Source of the DNA: CAZICM01 sp964537685
GTDB taxonomy: Bacteria; Myxococcota_A; Polyangia; Polyangiales; Polyangiaceae
DNA: 64,000 nt
Assembly: GCA_964537685.1 (NCBI GenBank)
Contig: CAZICM010000036.1
Span: 30,676-94,675 of the forward strand
Direction: 5' to 3'
A model generated the notes under the pieces. It saw only the letters and a list, made by a program, of their open reading frames with translations, made no database searches and had not been told where the DNA came from. Position 1 is the first letter of the stretch, and each line of letters starts with the position of its first letter. Shown piece after piece: positions 43,413 to 51,391 of this stretch. The translations under genes were made by a program, and so were the position numbers.

Positions 43413-44699
43413 CTAGGTTCGAGATAGGTCTCGAACCACGCGGAAACTGGTAAACGGGTAAGGATAATTGCGGCGATACCAGTTGCGAAAGCTCCGCCTT
43501 GTGAGCTTATCGTCGGTGGCCCAGGAGGCTCCAAAGACAATATCGTGCGCGCCGTCAAAAAAATCCGCCGAATAGCCGGGATACGTACGCGCCCAGGCCG
43601 AGAAGCCGGGCAAAGGCTCGAAGGGCTGCGATGTCCATTCCCATCCATTGCCTACGAGTTCTTCGACGCCCCATGCGCTCGCGCCTTGGGGAAATAGACC
43701 AACGGGGGTTGGATACCAGCGGCGAAAACCAAAATTACCGTGTTTTTCCGAGGGAGCTTCATCGCCCCAGGGATAGGCTCTCAGCGATTCGTCGGGAGCA
43801 TGATAAGCAGCGCGGTGGAGTTCGGCTTCGGTGGGAAGTCTTCCGCCCTTCCATGCGCAGTAAGCCCGGGCCTGCTCGCCCGATACTTGCACGGGAAATC
43901 CCTCGCCTGCTTCAAAGGGAATAGGGCCAAATAAGGTTTTTATGCCGAAGCCACCCGATTTATCGCGAATCCAGCCGTGGGGAAGGAGATGTTCGGGGGA
44001 AGCGCTCTGCCTAAAGAATTGAAGCCAATCGATGTTTCGAACTGGGAGTGTGTCGATCTCAAAAGCGGGAACTCTTACGCTTAAGCGGTCAAATTCATTG
44101 TCCCAGCCAAAGGGAATATCGTTCCAATTCGCGCCGACAACAGCCTCGCCCGCTTCCACGCGCGCCGGTTTCGAGGCAAGGCCCGGTCCCCCTTCGGCGG
44201 GGGGAATATGCGGCGGACGGGTAATTAAACCCGCTGGACATTCGGCCAACATATACAACAAGGTTTCGTGGTGCATGAGCTCGTGTTCGATGACGAGATG
44301 CAAGACACGGCCGTTTTCGCGGAGCACATCGTCGCTCGGGACGAGAATATCCGGAATTCGCCGCCGTATATGCGTTCTCACCAGATCCCGGTAGGCCAGG
44401 GTTTCTTTGGGCGTGGGCCAAACAGAAATGCTCTGTTCCTTGGCCTTCGCATCGCTTTCGGGATCGATGCCGCGAGCGTAGATTTTGTCGAGTTTTTCAT
44501 TGAGATGACCTGCCGAAAGGGCACCGCCGCAGACCTGATTCCACGCAAAGGCCGGAAGATGCCCCACGTAGAATAGAATGGGATGGCGCAGCCCGATGGG
44601 GCGTTCAAGCCATTTTTCCTCTGGGATGAGCGCGAAGAGTTCGTCGGAACGGCGCCACGCGGCTTCAAATGCTTCGCGAAAATAGGCCATGTTTGACAT
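43413..44699 (-). CDS. egtB: EgtB-type iron-dependent sulfoxide synthase (ergothioneine pathway)
   Basis: The 428-residue protein has an N-terminal DinB-like helical domain with VIEHELMHHETLLYML, which holds the HxxxHxE-type iron ligands, and HPILFYVGHLPAFAWNQ, the first His. A C-terminal FGE-sulfatase-like domain follows (RNIDWLQFFRQS, GGRLPTEAELHRAAYH, ELVGNGWEWTSQPF, RSFRNWYRRNYPYPFTSFRV). EgtB joins cysteine or gamma-glutamylcysteine to trimethylhistidine by oxidative sulfurisation. The start codon overlaps the egtD stop (TAATG), so the two are translationally coupled. The thiol donor cannot be fixed from sequence by eye; egtA and egtC are not adjacent. Confidence 0.88.
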   Translation of the reverse strand: MSNMAYFREAFEAAWRRSDELFALIPEEKWLERPIGLRHPILFYVGHLPAFAWNQVCGGALSAGHLNEKLDKIYARGIDPESDAKAKEQSISVWPTPKETLAYRDLVRTHIRRRIPDILVPSDDVLRENGRVLHLVIEHELMHHETLLYMLAECPAGLITRPPHIPPAEGGPGLASKPARVEAGEAVVGANWNDIPFGWDNEFDRLSVRVPAFEIDTLPVRNIDWLQFFRQSASPEHLLPHGWIRDKSGGFGIKTLFGPIPFEAGEGFPVQVSGEQARAYCAWKGGRLPTEAELHRAAYHAPDESLRAYPWGDEAPSEKHGNFGFRRWYPTPVGLFPQGASAWGVEELVGNGWEWTSQPFEPLPGFSAWARTYPGYSADFFDGAHDIVFGASWATDDKLTRRSFRNWYRRNYPYPFTSFRVVRDLSRT

Positions 44700-45697
44700 T
44701 ATTCGGCCGCCTTTCGAAGGAGCGCGAGGGCGAAGAGCTCTTCAGCATCCGAGTACCAGCCTTCGATGCGAAGACCGGCGGCACAAGCGGATGCGGCCAG
44801 TGAGGCTCGCGTGAACTTGCAACTGATTTCGGTGCGGATTTCGGCGCCTTTGGCTAGATCGAGATGAAGATCGAGCGCGCCTATATGAACACGGGCTGGT
44901 TTTTGGACGCGCAGACGCATTTCGATCCATGCATTTTCGGTGTCGTAGAATGCACAATGCGCAAACTCCTCGGGATTAAAATTGGCTTGGAAACGCCGGT
45001 TTAGCACCGTTAGCATATTGCGGTTAAAGGCTGCGGTTACGCCTTGCGCGTCGTCATAAGCCGCTTCGAGACGAGCCCTACTCTTCACGAGATCGACACC
45101 GACCAGGAAGGCATCTGTTCCATCCATGCCCGCAGCCATTTCACGCAGAAAGGCGATTCGTTCATCGGGATATAAGTTACCTATGGTACCCCCAAAAAAG
45201 ATGAAAAGCCGCCGCCCAGCAGGCCCCAAGCGTTTGAGATCCCCGACAAAATCCCCGACAACACCGCTAAATCGAACCATTGGGTAGTCGGCGCTGAGGC
45301 AGTCGATGGACTGGCGGAGAAAGAACTCGTTGATATCGAGCATGGTGCAGGTGCCGCCTTGTACGGCGTGCGTCCACGCATCGAGCAAGAGCCGGATTTT
45401 ACGGCCCGCACCACTGCCGAGTTCAACCAGCCTCTCCGGCCGGGCCAACGCTATGATTTCGCCGCAGAATCGCTCGAGAATCGATATTTCGGTACGGGTC
45501 TGATAATACTCGTCGAGCTCCGTGATGCGCTCAAAGAGTTCGCTACCGAAATCATCGTAGAAATAGCGCGGAGCAATTTCAGGCAGAGGCCGGGCGAGGC
45601 TTTCGCGCAAAGCGGCGCATTCGTGCTGCGAGGGAGGTGCAGAGGCCAGATGCGCGATATCAACGCTGCTCGATGCGTTGGACATGCTTTCATTCAT
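44699..45697 (-). CDS. egtD: L-histidine N-alpha-methyltransferase (ergothioneine pathway)
   Basis: The 332-residue protein methylates histidine three times with S-adenosylmethionine to give trimethylhistidine (hercynine). It has the EgtD/DUF2260 pattern: PRYFYDDFGSELFERITELD, EYYQTRTEISIL, ERLVELGSGAGRKIRLLLDA (SAM site), RLFIFFGGTIGNLYPDE and AYDDAQGVTAAFNRNMLTVLNR. The length is standard. It is first in a two-gene operon with egtB. Ergothioneine is a thiol antioxidant, which fits a redox-active aerobic or microaerobic lifestyle. Confidence 0.93.
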   Translation of the reverse strand: MNESMSNASSSVDIAHLASAPPSQHECAALRESLARPLPEIAPRYFYDDFGSELFERITELDEYYQTRTEISILERFCGEIIALARPERLVELGSGAGRKIRLLLDAWTHAVQGGTCTMLDINEFFLRQSIDCLSADYPMVRFSGVVGDFVGDLKRLGPAGRRLFIFFGGTIGNLYPDERIAFLREMAAGMDGTDAFLVGVDLVKSRARLEAAYDDAQGVTAAFNRNMLTVLNRRFQANFNPEEFAHCAFYDTENAWIEMRLRVQKPARVHIGALDLHLDLAKGAEIRTEISCKFTRASLAASACAAGLRIEGWYSDAEELFALALLRKAAE

Positions 45698-45832
45698 GAT
45701 GGCAGGCTAAGGGAGTCCTGCTAGAACGTGCAAGAAAAAACCAGGTAAGCTGGTCGATAGAGAAGATCTTTGTGTATTCTGAACTAGGATTGGATGGGAC
45801 AACGAAGAGATGCCAAGAGCGCCCTGTGAGGA

Positions 45833-46189
45833 TCAGAGACTTTTTCCGTCGAATTTGTGGGGAGCGAGCGTTTCTAGGTCGAGGTTATCGACACAGCGCA
45901 GGTTGACGGCATAGGTCTCGCCGCCACCTGGGGATTGTCCGGTACCGAAGGGGTGGATACCGCAAGTGGTGCAGAAGACGTGGTGGACTTGTTTTTTGTT
46001 AAACTGATAATCTTTGAGGGCGTCGCTGCCCGAGAGCAGCTTGAATTGATGAGCTGGGACAAAGGCGAGGATGTACCCAGCTTTGGAACATATAGAGCAG
46101 TTGCAGGCGATGGCACCTGCCGGGTCGAGGTTGGCCTCAAAGCGAACAGCGCCGCAGTGACAGGCGCCGGTGTGGGTTTTCGTTTCCAT
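45833..46189 (-). CDS. GFA/CENP-V family zinc-binding protein
   Basis: The 118-residue protein has the GFA fold with zinc-binding cysteines Cys10 and Cys12 (GACHCGAVRF), Cys29, Cys31 and Cys34 (ACNCSICSK) and a later pair (FCTTCGIHPFG). Members resemble glutathione-dependent formaldehyde-activating enzyme, although for most the function is unproven. The length is normal for the short bacterial form. It lies downstream of the egt unit's promoter region on the same strand, with a gap of 135 bases between them, and is probably transcribed separately. Confidence 0.9.
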   Translation of the reverse strand: METKTHTGACHCGAVRFEANLDPAGAIACNCSICSKAGYILAFVPAHQFKLLSGSDALKDYQFNKKQVHHVFCTTCGIHPFGTGQSPGGGETYAVNLRCVDNLDLETLAPHKFDGKSL

Positions 46190-46229
46190 AGGGTCTCTCG
46201 GGTTTGTTAACGGAACTCAAAAGAGGTTG

Positions 46230-46766
46230 TTAAACAGAGGGTGGCTTCCCTTGAGCGGCGGCCAAGCGTTCCACTTCTTCGGGCGGGAGCTGAGTCACGG
46301 CGATCACCTGTTCGATGGACATGCCCAACTGCAACATGCGTGTTGCTGTCTCGGCTCGGCCTTCCGCTCGGCCTTCCGCTCGGCCTTCCGCTCGGCCCTC
46401 GGCCAGGCCCTGCTCATGCCCGTCCATCTTGGCGCTCACAATCAGCGTGCGCTCCAGCCACTCCTTTTCCTGACGACGCTCATACAGATCCCGTACCCGC
46501 TGATCGGCATTCAGACGCTCCAGCTCCAGTACGGCTTTTTTCAGTTCAGGCGTCACCCAAGGCGCATCCAATAAATCCCGCTGCGTCTGCATCTTCGAGC
46601 CCTCCTCGTCTTTGTCATCGGGCGCGTTCCGCTCGCTGTCGACGAAAATAATATCTTGCTTGGGATCGAAACCGCGTTGGCCATCCTTCACCGGGGCGTC
46701 CTTTCGGAAGGGTATGGCATCCCTTCTTAGAGGAACGCCTCCAGTGGAGCAACGGCGTTCATTCAA
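46230..46766 (-). pseudogene. Rpn/PD-(D/E)XK transposase-like nuclease, C-terminal remnant
   Basis: The 178-residue frame ends with a typical tail of the Rpn/PDDEXK_2 family: LLDAPWVTPELKKAVLELER, YERRQEKEWLERTLIVSAKM, the repeated GRAE units, and MSIEQVIAVTQLPPEEVERL. The N-terminal nuclease domain of about 150-200 residues is missing; only a hint (GFDPKQDIIF) resembles its first motif. The first 60 residues are not family-like. It is best read as a deleted gene that may still make a tail fragment. Genes of this family spread widely and are often broken. Confidence 0.65.
46355..46396 (-). repeat. 12-bp tandem repeat encoding GRAE units
   Basis: CTCGGCCTTCCG (plus strand) recurs three times and is followed by a partial copy. 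On the coding minus strand it gives the GRAE repeats of the Rpn-like remnant. Confidence 0.9.
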
Positions 46767-46841
46767 GCATACGGCTTATTCTTTTTTAAATTGAAGAAAA
46801 GAAGAATTTTTCCGCGTTGGGTATATGCGAAAGCCCAATCC

Positions 46842-47765
46842 CTAGGCGTCTTTGCCCAGAATCGACTCCAGCGCCGGCACAAGCCTCGCTTGATGAAACT
46901 CGTAGCCAAGCTCCACGGCTCGCTTCGGCATCACCCGCTGCCCCGTCGTCACAATGACGGATGCTTCCCCCATCGCCAGCCCAAGCGCGAAATTGGGCAC
47001 AGGCAACCATGACGACTTCCCCATGACCACGCCTATCGCATCCGCCATCTCTTTGCCTGTTACTGGATTGGGCGACACTACGTTGATGGGTCCGCTCACA
47101 CCCTCGTTGTCGAGCGCCATGATGATCATCCCCACCACATCATCGCGGTGTACCCAACTGATGACCTGTTTGCCATCCCCTACATGCCCACCTACCCCAA
47201 GCTTAAAGGGCATCACCAGCTTCTCCAGCGGCCCGCCTCCCTCGCCCAGCACAATGCCAATGCGCATCTGCACCGACCGTATCCCGTGCTGCTCCGCTTC
47301 CCGCGCCGCCTCTTCCCACTTCACCACCACATTCGCCAAAAAATCGTTCGAAGGCGACGATTCTTCATCCAGCTCTTCATCGCCCGGGCGCGGACCGTAA
47401 TAGCCCACTGCCGATGCGCACACCAATACGGCGGGCTTGGGCTTGGCCTGTGACATCGCTTCAACCAGCACGCGCGTCGACCCTGAACGGCTCTCGTCAA
47501 TCGCGCGCTTTGCCTTGTCTGTCCAGCGCTGAGCCACATTCTCGCCGGCCAGGTGCACCACCGCGTCAACCACCGAAAGCTCGTCCGCCCAAGGTCCAAC
47601 CTTCGCCGGATTCCATTCGATTACGCGCACCTGAAGCGGTAATTCCGCCCGCGTCTTTCTCGCATTGCGCGAAAAAACCGATACATGATCGCCCCGCGCA
47701 AGCAGTTCTGTGATCAGCTTGCGGCCTACAAATCCACTGCCGCCGGTGATGAGGACTCGTTTCAT
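46842..47765 (-). CDS. TIGR01777 family NAD(P)-dependent epimerase/dehydratase-like protein
   Basis: The 307-residue protein has a Rossmann start (MKRVLITGGSGFVGRKLITE), the VVHLAGENVAQRWT segment and SAVGYYGPR, where the Tyr of the SDR family sits, and a C-terminal DUF1731-like part (WLPVPNFALGLAMGEASVIV, GYEFHQARLVPALESIL). This is the usual YfcH/TIGR01777 type of extended SDR; its substrate is unknown in all bacteria I know of. The length is standard. It diverges from the FabV-like gene. Confidence 0.9.
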   Translation of the reverse strand: MKRVLITGGSGFVGRKLITELLARGDHVSVFSRNARKTRAELPLQVRVIEWNPAKVGPWADELSVVDAVVHLAGENVAQRWTDKAKRAIDESRSGSTRVLVEAMSQAKPKPAVLVCASAVGYYGPRPGDEELDEESSPSNDFLANVVVKWEEAAREAEQHGIRSVQMRIGIVLGEGGGPLEKLVMPFKLGVGGHVGDGKQVISWVHRDDVVGMIIMALDNEGVSGPINVVSPNPVTGKEMADAIGVVMGKSSWLPVPNFALGLAMGEASVIVTTGQRVMPKRAVELGYEFHQARLVPALESILGKDA

Positions 47766-47843
47766 GTTGCCGGCCTTGTGTAGTGAAGCCCGCTCCTAAA
47801 CACAAGTGACGCCGCACAAGTTTGCCGCTAAGAGGTGTTTTCT

Positions 47844-48938
47844 ATGGAGCTTGCCGTTTTTAAAAAGTTGCCTCTGGGCGGAACCGATAGGCGTGCCATC
47901 GTCGGTGCGCTCGCTAAAGATGGTCAGCGGGTCGCCGACGACTTGTTTGCCAAGCAGCGCTCGCTCATTCGACCGGCCGGAACATCCATTGCAAACGACA
48001 CGGCCGTTTTGATTTTGGGCGGTTCAAACGGGATTACGCGGGCTTTGGCGATGCAGCTTTTGTTTGGCGAGCGCGCGGCTGTTTACGGCGTGCATTACGA
48101 CAGCGAGAAGATGCAGATCGGCTGTTTTCATGTGAACGCGATGAAGGCAGGGGCCGAAAAAGAAGGCTTGACAGCCGCTTTTTTTAATGCAGACGCGACA
48201 AAAGGCGAGACCATTTCCACGGTGATCGCGGCGCTGAAAGAGCGTTTTCGCGCAGTGCATTTGGTGAATGGAATCGCGGCCGGAGCGACAAAACGCTACG
48301 CGGAGCACGGCCCGACACTGGTGAAGGATGTGGATGTGGCTTTTGATCCGGTTCTTCAAACGCCGGATTTTTCAAAGCCCGAGAATATCCGGCAGCTTGG
48401 GATGGTGGATGTCGAAGTGGCCAACGAGGCCGAAATTGAGCGGACGAATCGCTTTATGGGCAGCTCGACGCTGATGTGGGTTGAGCCTTTGGCGGAAGCG
48501 GGGCTTCTTTCGCCGGGCGAGAGCGTCATTTCCTTTTGCGATTACGATTTTCCGCCCGATGACCCGGTATATGCGATGGGGCCTCTGGCTGGAGCGAAGA
48601 GGCTTCAGCGGGAGAGTTTGGTTCAGATCCGCGAGCGCTTTTCGGTGAAGACGGCGAGGCTGTGTTATCCGCCCGTGGCAACAACGGCGCTGGGCGCGAT
48701 TCCAGGCGGGCTGTTGATGTTCGGGCTTTCGGCGCAGATCTTAAAAGAACGCGGCCAGTTTAAGGATTTAATCGCGCTCGGCTTTGAGTCGATGGATATG
48801 TTCAAGGCCGATTTTCAGGGCTTTGATATTCCGCTCGACAAGGAATACCAGGCTATTTTGCCCGAGTTTCACAAGCGGAAGGATGGTCTTTCGCCTTCCG
48901 ATTTGCCTGCGGCTTTAGGGCTTTTGTACGGGGATTAA
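47844..48938 (+). CDS. fabV: FabV-type trans-2-enoyl-ACP/CoA reductase
   Basis: The 364-residue protein starts at 47844, with AGAGG 8 bases upstream. It has TAVLILGGSNGITRALAMQL, a nucleotide-binding Rossmann start, and VYAMGPLAGAKRL, which contains Tyr243-x8-Lys252, the spacing that defines FabV and separates it from FabI (x6). It would reduce the enoyl double bond in the last step of fatty acid elongation. Known FabV proteins have about 400 residues, so this one is a little short at the N-terminus and lacks some of the usual first residues. It converges with a fatty acid desaturase gene (4-base overlap). Confidence 0.8.
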   Translation: MELAVFKKLPLGGTDRRAIVGALAKDGQRVADDLFAKQRSLIRPAGTSIANDTAVLILGGSNGITRALAMQLLFGERAAVYGVHYDSEKMQIGCFHVNAMKAGAEKEGLTAAFFNADATKGETISTVIAALKERFRAVHLVNGIAAGATKRYAEHGPTLVKDVDVAFDPVLQTPDFSKPENIRQLGMVDVEVANEAEIERTNRFMGSSTLMWVEPLAEAGLLSPGESVISFCDYDFPPDDPVYAMGPLAGAKRLQRESLVQIRERFSVKTARLCYPPVATTALGAIPGGLLMFGLSAQILKERGQFKDLIALGFESMDMFKADFQGFDIPLDKEYQAILPEFHKRKDGLSPSDLPAALGLLYGD

Positions 48939-49801
48939 ACAGCGGCGGTGCGGGGGGGCAGCGCCGGTTTTGATACGTCTTCGCGATCGGCGGGCTTGCT
49001 GTCGGAGGTCTTGGCTTGGGCCGCGGCATCGGGATAGCGGCCCTGCTGGGGAGCCTTGCCTAGGTCGATAATTTTAAGCCAATTCAGCACGCGCATCACC
49101 TGATACGCCGGATCGATTTCAAACCAGCGCACGGCGAAATTGGGCGCCTGGCCATAGCGGTGATGGTTGTTCTGAAAGAGCTCGCCCAGGGTTAGAAAGT
49201 CGAAGATCAGCGTGTTTTTCGAATCGTCGTCGCTGTTGAAATTGCGGTAGCCATAGCGGTGGCCGCACCAGTTGACGATCGTTCCATGCAGGGGCCCCAT
49301 AAAATAATGCATGGGCAAGAGCAGATACTGCCAGGGCGATGTGGCGAATTTAAAGTAGAAGAGCGTATACAGGGCGCCCCACACCAAGCGCGTGGGCCAC
49401 GCCGAACCCACTCTGTCAAGCCATTTGATTTCAGGATAACCGCCTGTAAAGCGGGCTTCGGGTTCGGTGCGGAAGTAGGCGAAACCCGCGTAGTTGCGCC
49501 ATGTCGATGCGAGCAGGCTGATGACGTTTGAATGGTTGCGCGGTGAGTGGGGATCTTTGGGCGTATCGCTGTAGGCGTGATGCATGCGGTGGAGGATCGC
49601 GTAGGCCCTGGGCGTCAAAAAGGACGAGCCCTGAAACACAAAGGTGAGCACGTAAAAGAAGCGTTCCCAGCCTTTGCTGAGCGTGTACATCCGGTGGGCC
49701 GCATAGCGGTGCAGAAAGAAGGTCTGCATAAACAGCGACAGCATCCAGTGCCCAACGAAAAAGAGAGCAATTTCCATGAGCAGAGCCTGCCTCTCTTCCA
49801 T
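48935..49801 (-). CDS. Membrane fatty acid desaturase (acyl-CoA delta-9 type)
   Basis: The 288-residue integral membrane protein has the three histidine boxes of the stearoyl-CoA desaturase family: FFLHRYAAHRMYTL, LHRMHHAYSDTPKDPHSP and FQNNHHRYGQAPNF. Hydrophobic segments flank them (LFFVGHWMLSLFMQTF, YLLLPMHYFMGPLHG). It introduces a double bond into an acyl chain using di-iron and oxygen. The C-terminus is a polar tail. The convergent neighbour FabV acts in fatty acid synthesis, so both may tune membrane lipids, but they are not co-transcribed. Confidence 0.92.
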   Translation of the reverse strand: MEERQALLMEIALFFVGHWMLSLFMQTFFLHRYAAHRMYTLSKGWERFFYVLTFVFQGSSFLTPRAYAILHRMHHAYSDTPKDPHSPRNHSNVISLLASTWRNYAGFAYFRTEPEARFTGGYPEIKWLDRVGSAWPTRLVWGALYTLFYFKFATSPWQYLLLPMHYFMGPLHGTIVNWCGHRYGYRNFNSDDDSKNTLIFDFLTLGELFQNNHHRYGQAPNFAVRWFEIDPAYQVMRVLNWLKIIDLGKAPQQGRYPDAAAQAKTSDSKPADREDVSKPALPPRTAAV

Positions 49802-50024
49802 CGGAAATAACCGTCATGGATCGGTCATTTTCCGGTTGAAATTCTGTGGATTTTGCCGTGCCGTAGCGTGAGATAGCCTAAATTTTTGTCCGCCTGCGCT
49901 GTCAAATCCACACGACAGATTCGTGCTCTACCCACGATGCTGGCTTGGCCGGACGGGTCGCGTTTGATAGGGTCAACTGTCCAATTGGACGTGGGTTGCT
50001 TAATACCTCGGAGGATTTTTCAAC

Positions 50025-50477
50025 ATGACGATGCGAACTTGGATGACAGTTCTTAGCGCTGCGGGCCTCTTGGCTTTGGGCTCCGCTTGCGTGGTAACAG
50101 AGACGACGGGCACGGGCGGCATGGGCGGCATGGGTACGGCCGGCGGCGGCACGGCCGGCGGCGGCACGGCCGGCGGCGGTACGGCCGGCGGCGGCGGCGC
50201 GGGCGGCGCGTCCGCGGCCTGTTTCAAGACCTGCGGAGAAGCCGCTTCGTCTGACAGCGTGTTCACGACCGAGCTGGTCTGCAAGGATGCGGATGCCACA
50301 GAGGTCAGCACATGGACCGAGCTCTATAAGTGCGTCTGCGAAGCAGGTGGCGCGTGCGCCGACGTTTGCAAGGAGAACTGCGCAGGTATGACTCCGACGA
50401 AGGCTTGCACGGATTGCATTGTTCAGCCCGATGCGACGATGCCTTCCTGTCTGGCCCAGTACTCGGTCTGCGACTGA
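50025..50477 (+). CDS. Cys-rich lipoprotein with a TAGGG-repeat linker
   Basis: The 150-residue product has a lipoprotein signal (MTVLSAAGLLALGSACVV), a linker of GGMG and four TAGGG units, and a C-terminal domain of about 85 residues with ten or more cysteines (CFKTCGEAASS, CVCEAGGACADVCKENCAG, CTDCIVQPD). GGAGG lies 11 bases upstream of the ATG. A strong terminator follows at 50510. Family and role are unknown; small Cys-rich surface lipoproteins like this are abundant in Myxococcota. Confidence 0.85.
   Translation: MTMRTWMTVLSAAGLLALGSACVVTETTGTGGMGGMGTAGGGTAGGGTAGGGTAGGGGAGGASAACFKTCGEAASSDSVFTTELVCKDADATEVSTWTELYKCVCEAGGACADVCKENCAGMTPTKACTDCIVQPDATMPSCLAQYSVCD
50136..50195 (+). repeat. 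15-bp tandem repeat, four units
   Basis: ACGGCCGGCGGCGGC is repeated four times with one base change and encodes the TAGGG linker of the Cys-rich lipoprotein. Confidence 0.92.
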
Positions 50478-50509
50478 GCACACACAGCCCAAAAACCGCA
50501 CACCGACAT

Positions 50510-50541
50510 GCGGGCGGCTTTCGGGCCGCCCGCGGCTTTTT
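50510..50541 (+). terminator. Intrinsic terminator
   Basis: GCGGGCGGC and GCCGCCCGC form a perfect 9-bp GC-rich stem with a 6-base loop, followed by GGCTTTTT. It lies 33 bases after the Cys-rich lipoprotein gene and 32 bases before the next start. Confidence 0.88.
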
Positions 50542-50572
50542 GTGGCGCCGGAGTTGTGATAAGGAGCTCTGT

Positions 50573-51334
50573 GTGAAGGCCATTATTATCGGAGCGGGCC
50601 GCGGCAGGCGGCTTGCCCATTTTACGCAAGACATCCCCAAACCTTTGGTTCCCATTCTTGGCCGGCCGATGCTGGAGCGGATTTTAGAAGCGCTGGCGGC
50701 GGGCGGGTTTCAGCGTTCGGATATTGTGTATATCTGCGGCTACAAGGCGGAAGTGATTCAGGCCGCGTATCCCGATCTCACCTACGTCGAGAACAAGGAT
50801 TGGGAGAACAACAATATTTTGCTTTCGCTTTTGTGCGCGCGCGAGCATTTGAACGAAGGCTTTGTGTCGACCTACGCGGACATCGTGTACCGGCCTCAGA
50901 TTGTGGCGGAGCTTGTGCGCTCGCGGCATGCGATTACGCTGGCCTGCGATACGGACTGGCGCGCGCGGTATGTGCACCGTTCAGAGCATCCCGAGAGTGA
51001 TGCGGAGAAACTTCGGGCCGAAGGGGAGAAGATCGTCGAGATTTCGCGGCACATCGCATCTGAACGGGCATCGGGCGAATTTATTGGGGTGATGCGGATG
51101 AGCGCGGAGGGAGCGCGGGCGTTTTTGGAGAGTTTTGACCGGGCGAGGGATGCGCACGAGGCCAAGCCGGTCTGGAGAGAGGGCAGGAGTTTTAGGAAGG
51201 CTTATTTGATCGATCTGCTTCAGCATATGCTCGAGGCGGGGCATCCGATGCACCGGCTGGATACGCACGGCGGCTATATGGAGATCGATACGGTTCAGGA
51301 TGCCGAGCTGTCGGAGCAGTGGTGGAACAGGTAG
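50573..51334 (+). CDS. Phosphocholine cytidylyltransferase-like nucleotidyltransferase
   Basis: The 253-residue protein starts with GTG at 50573, preceded by AAGGAG at 6 bases. The N-terminal motif KAIIIGAGRGRRLAHFTQDI ends in the PKPLVPI segment of sugar-nucleotide and LicC-type transferases; ENKDWENNNILLSLLCARE and YADIVYRPQIVAELV match phosphocholine or similar cytidylyltransferases, with the metal-binding Asp in the YADI position. The ligand may be choline phosphate or a related alcohol phosphate. The product would feed a surface polysaccharide or lipid. No transferase partner is adjacent. Confidence 0.8.
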   Translation: MKAIIIGAGRGRRLAHFTQDIPKPLVPILGRPMLERILEALAAGGFQRSDIVYICGYKAEVIQAAYPDLTYVENKDWENNNILLSLLCAREHLNEGFVSTYADIVYRPQIVAELVRSRHAITLACDTDWRARYVHRSEHPESDAEKLRAEGEKIVEISRHIASERASGEFIGVMRMSAEGARAFLESFDRARDAHEAKPVWREGRSFRKAYLIDLLQHMLEAGHPMHRLDTHGGYMEIDTVQDAELSEQWWNR

Positions 51335-51391
51335 TGGGCACAACGATGCCTTATGACTTGTCAAGCGTTTTTGAATGCCCGACCATAAGGC

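Noticed and set aside
46355..46396. Possible short repeat array like CRISPR
   Set aside because: 12-bp direct repeats without spacers inside a coding tail.
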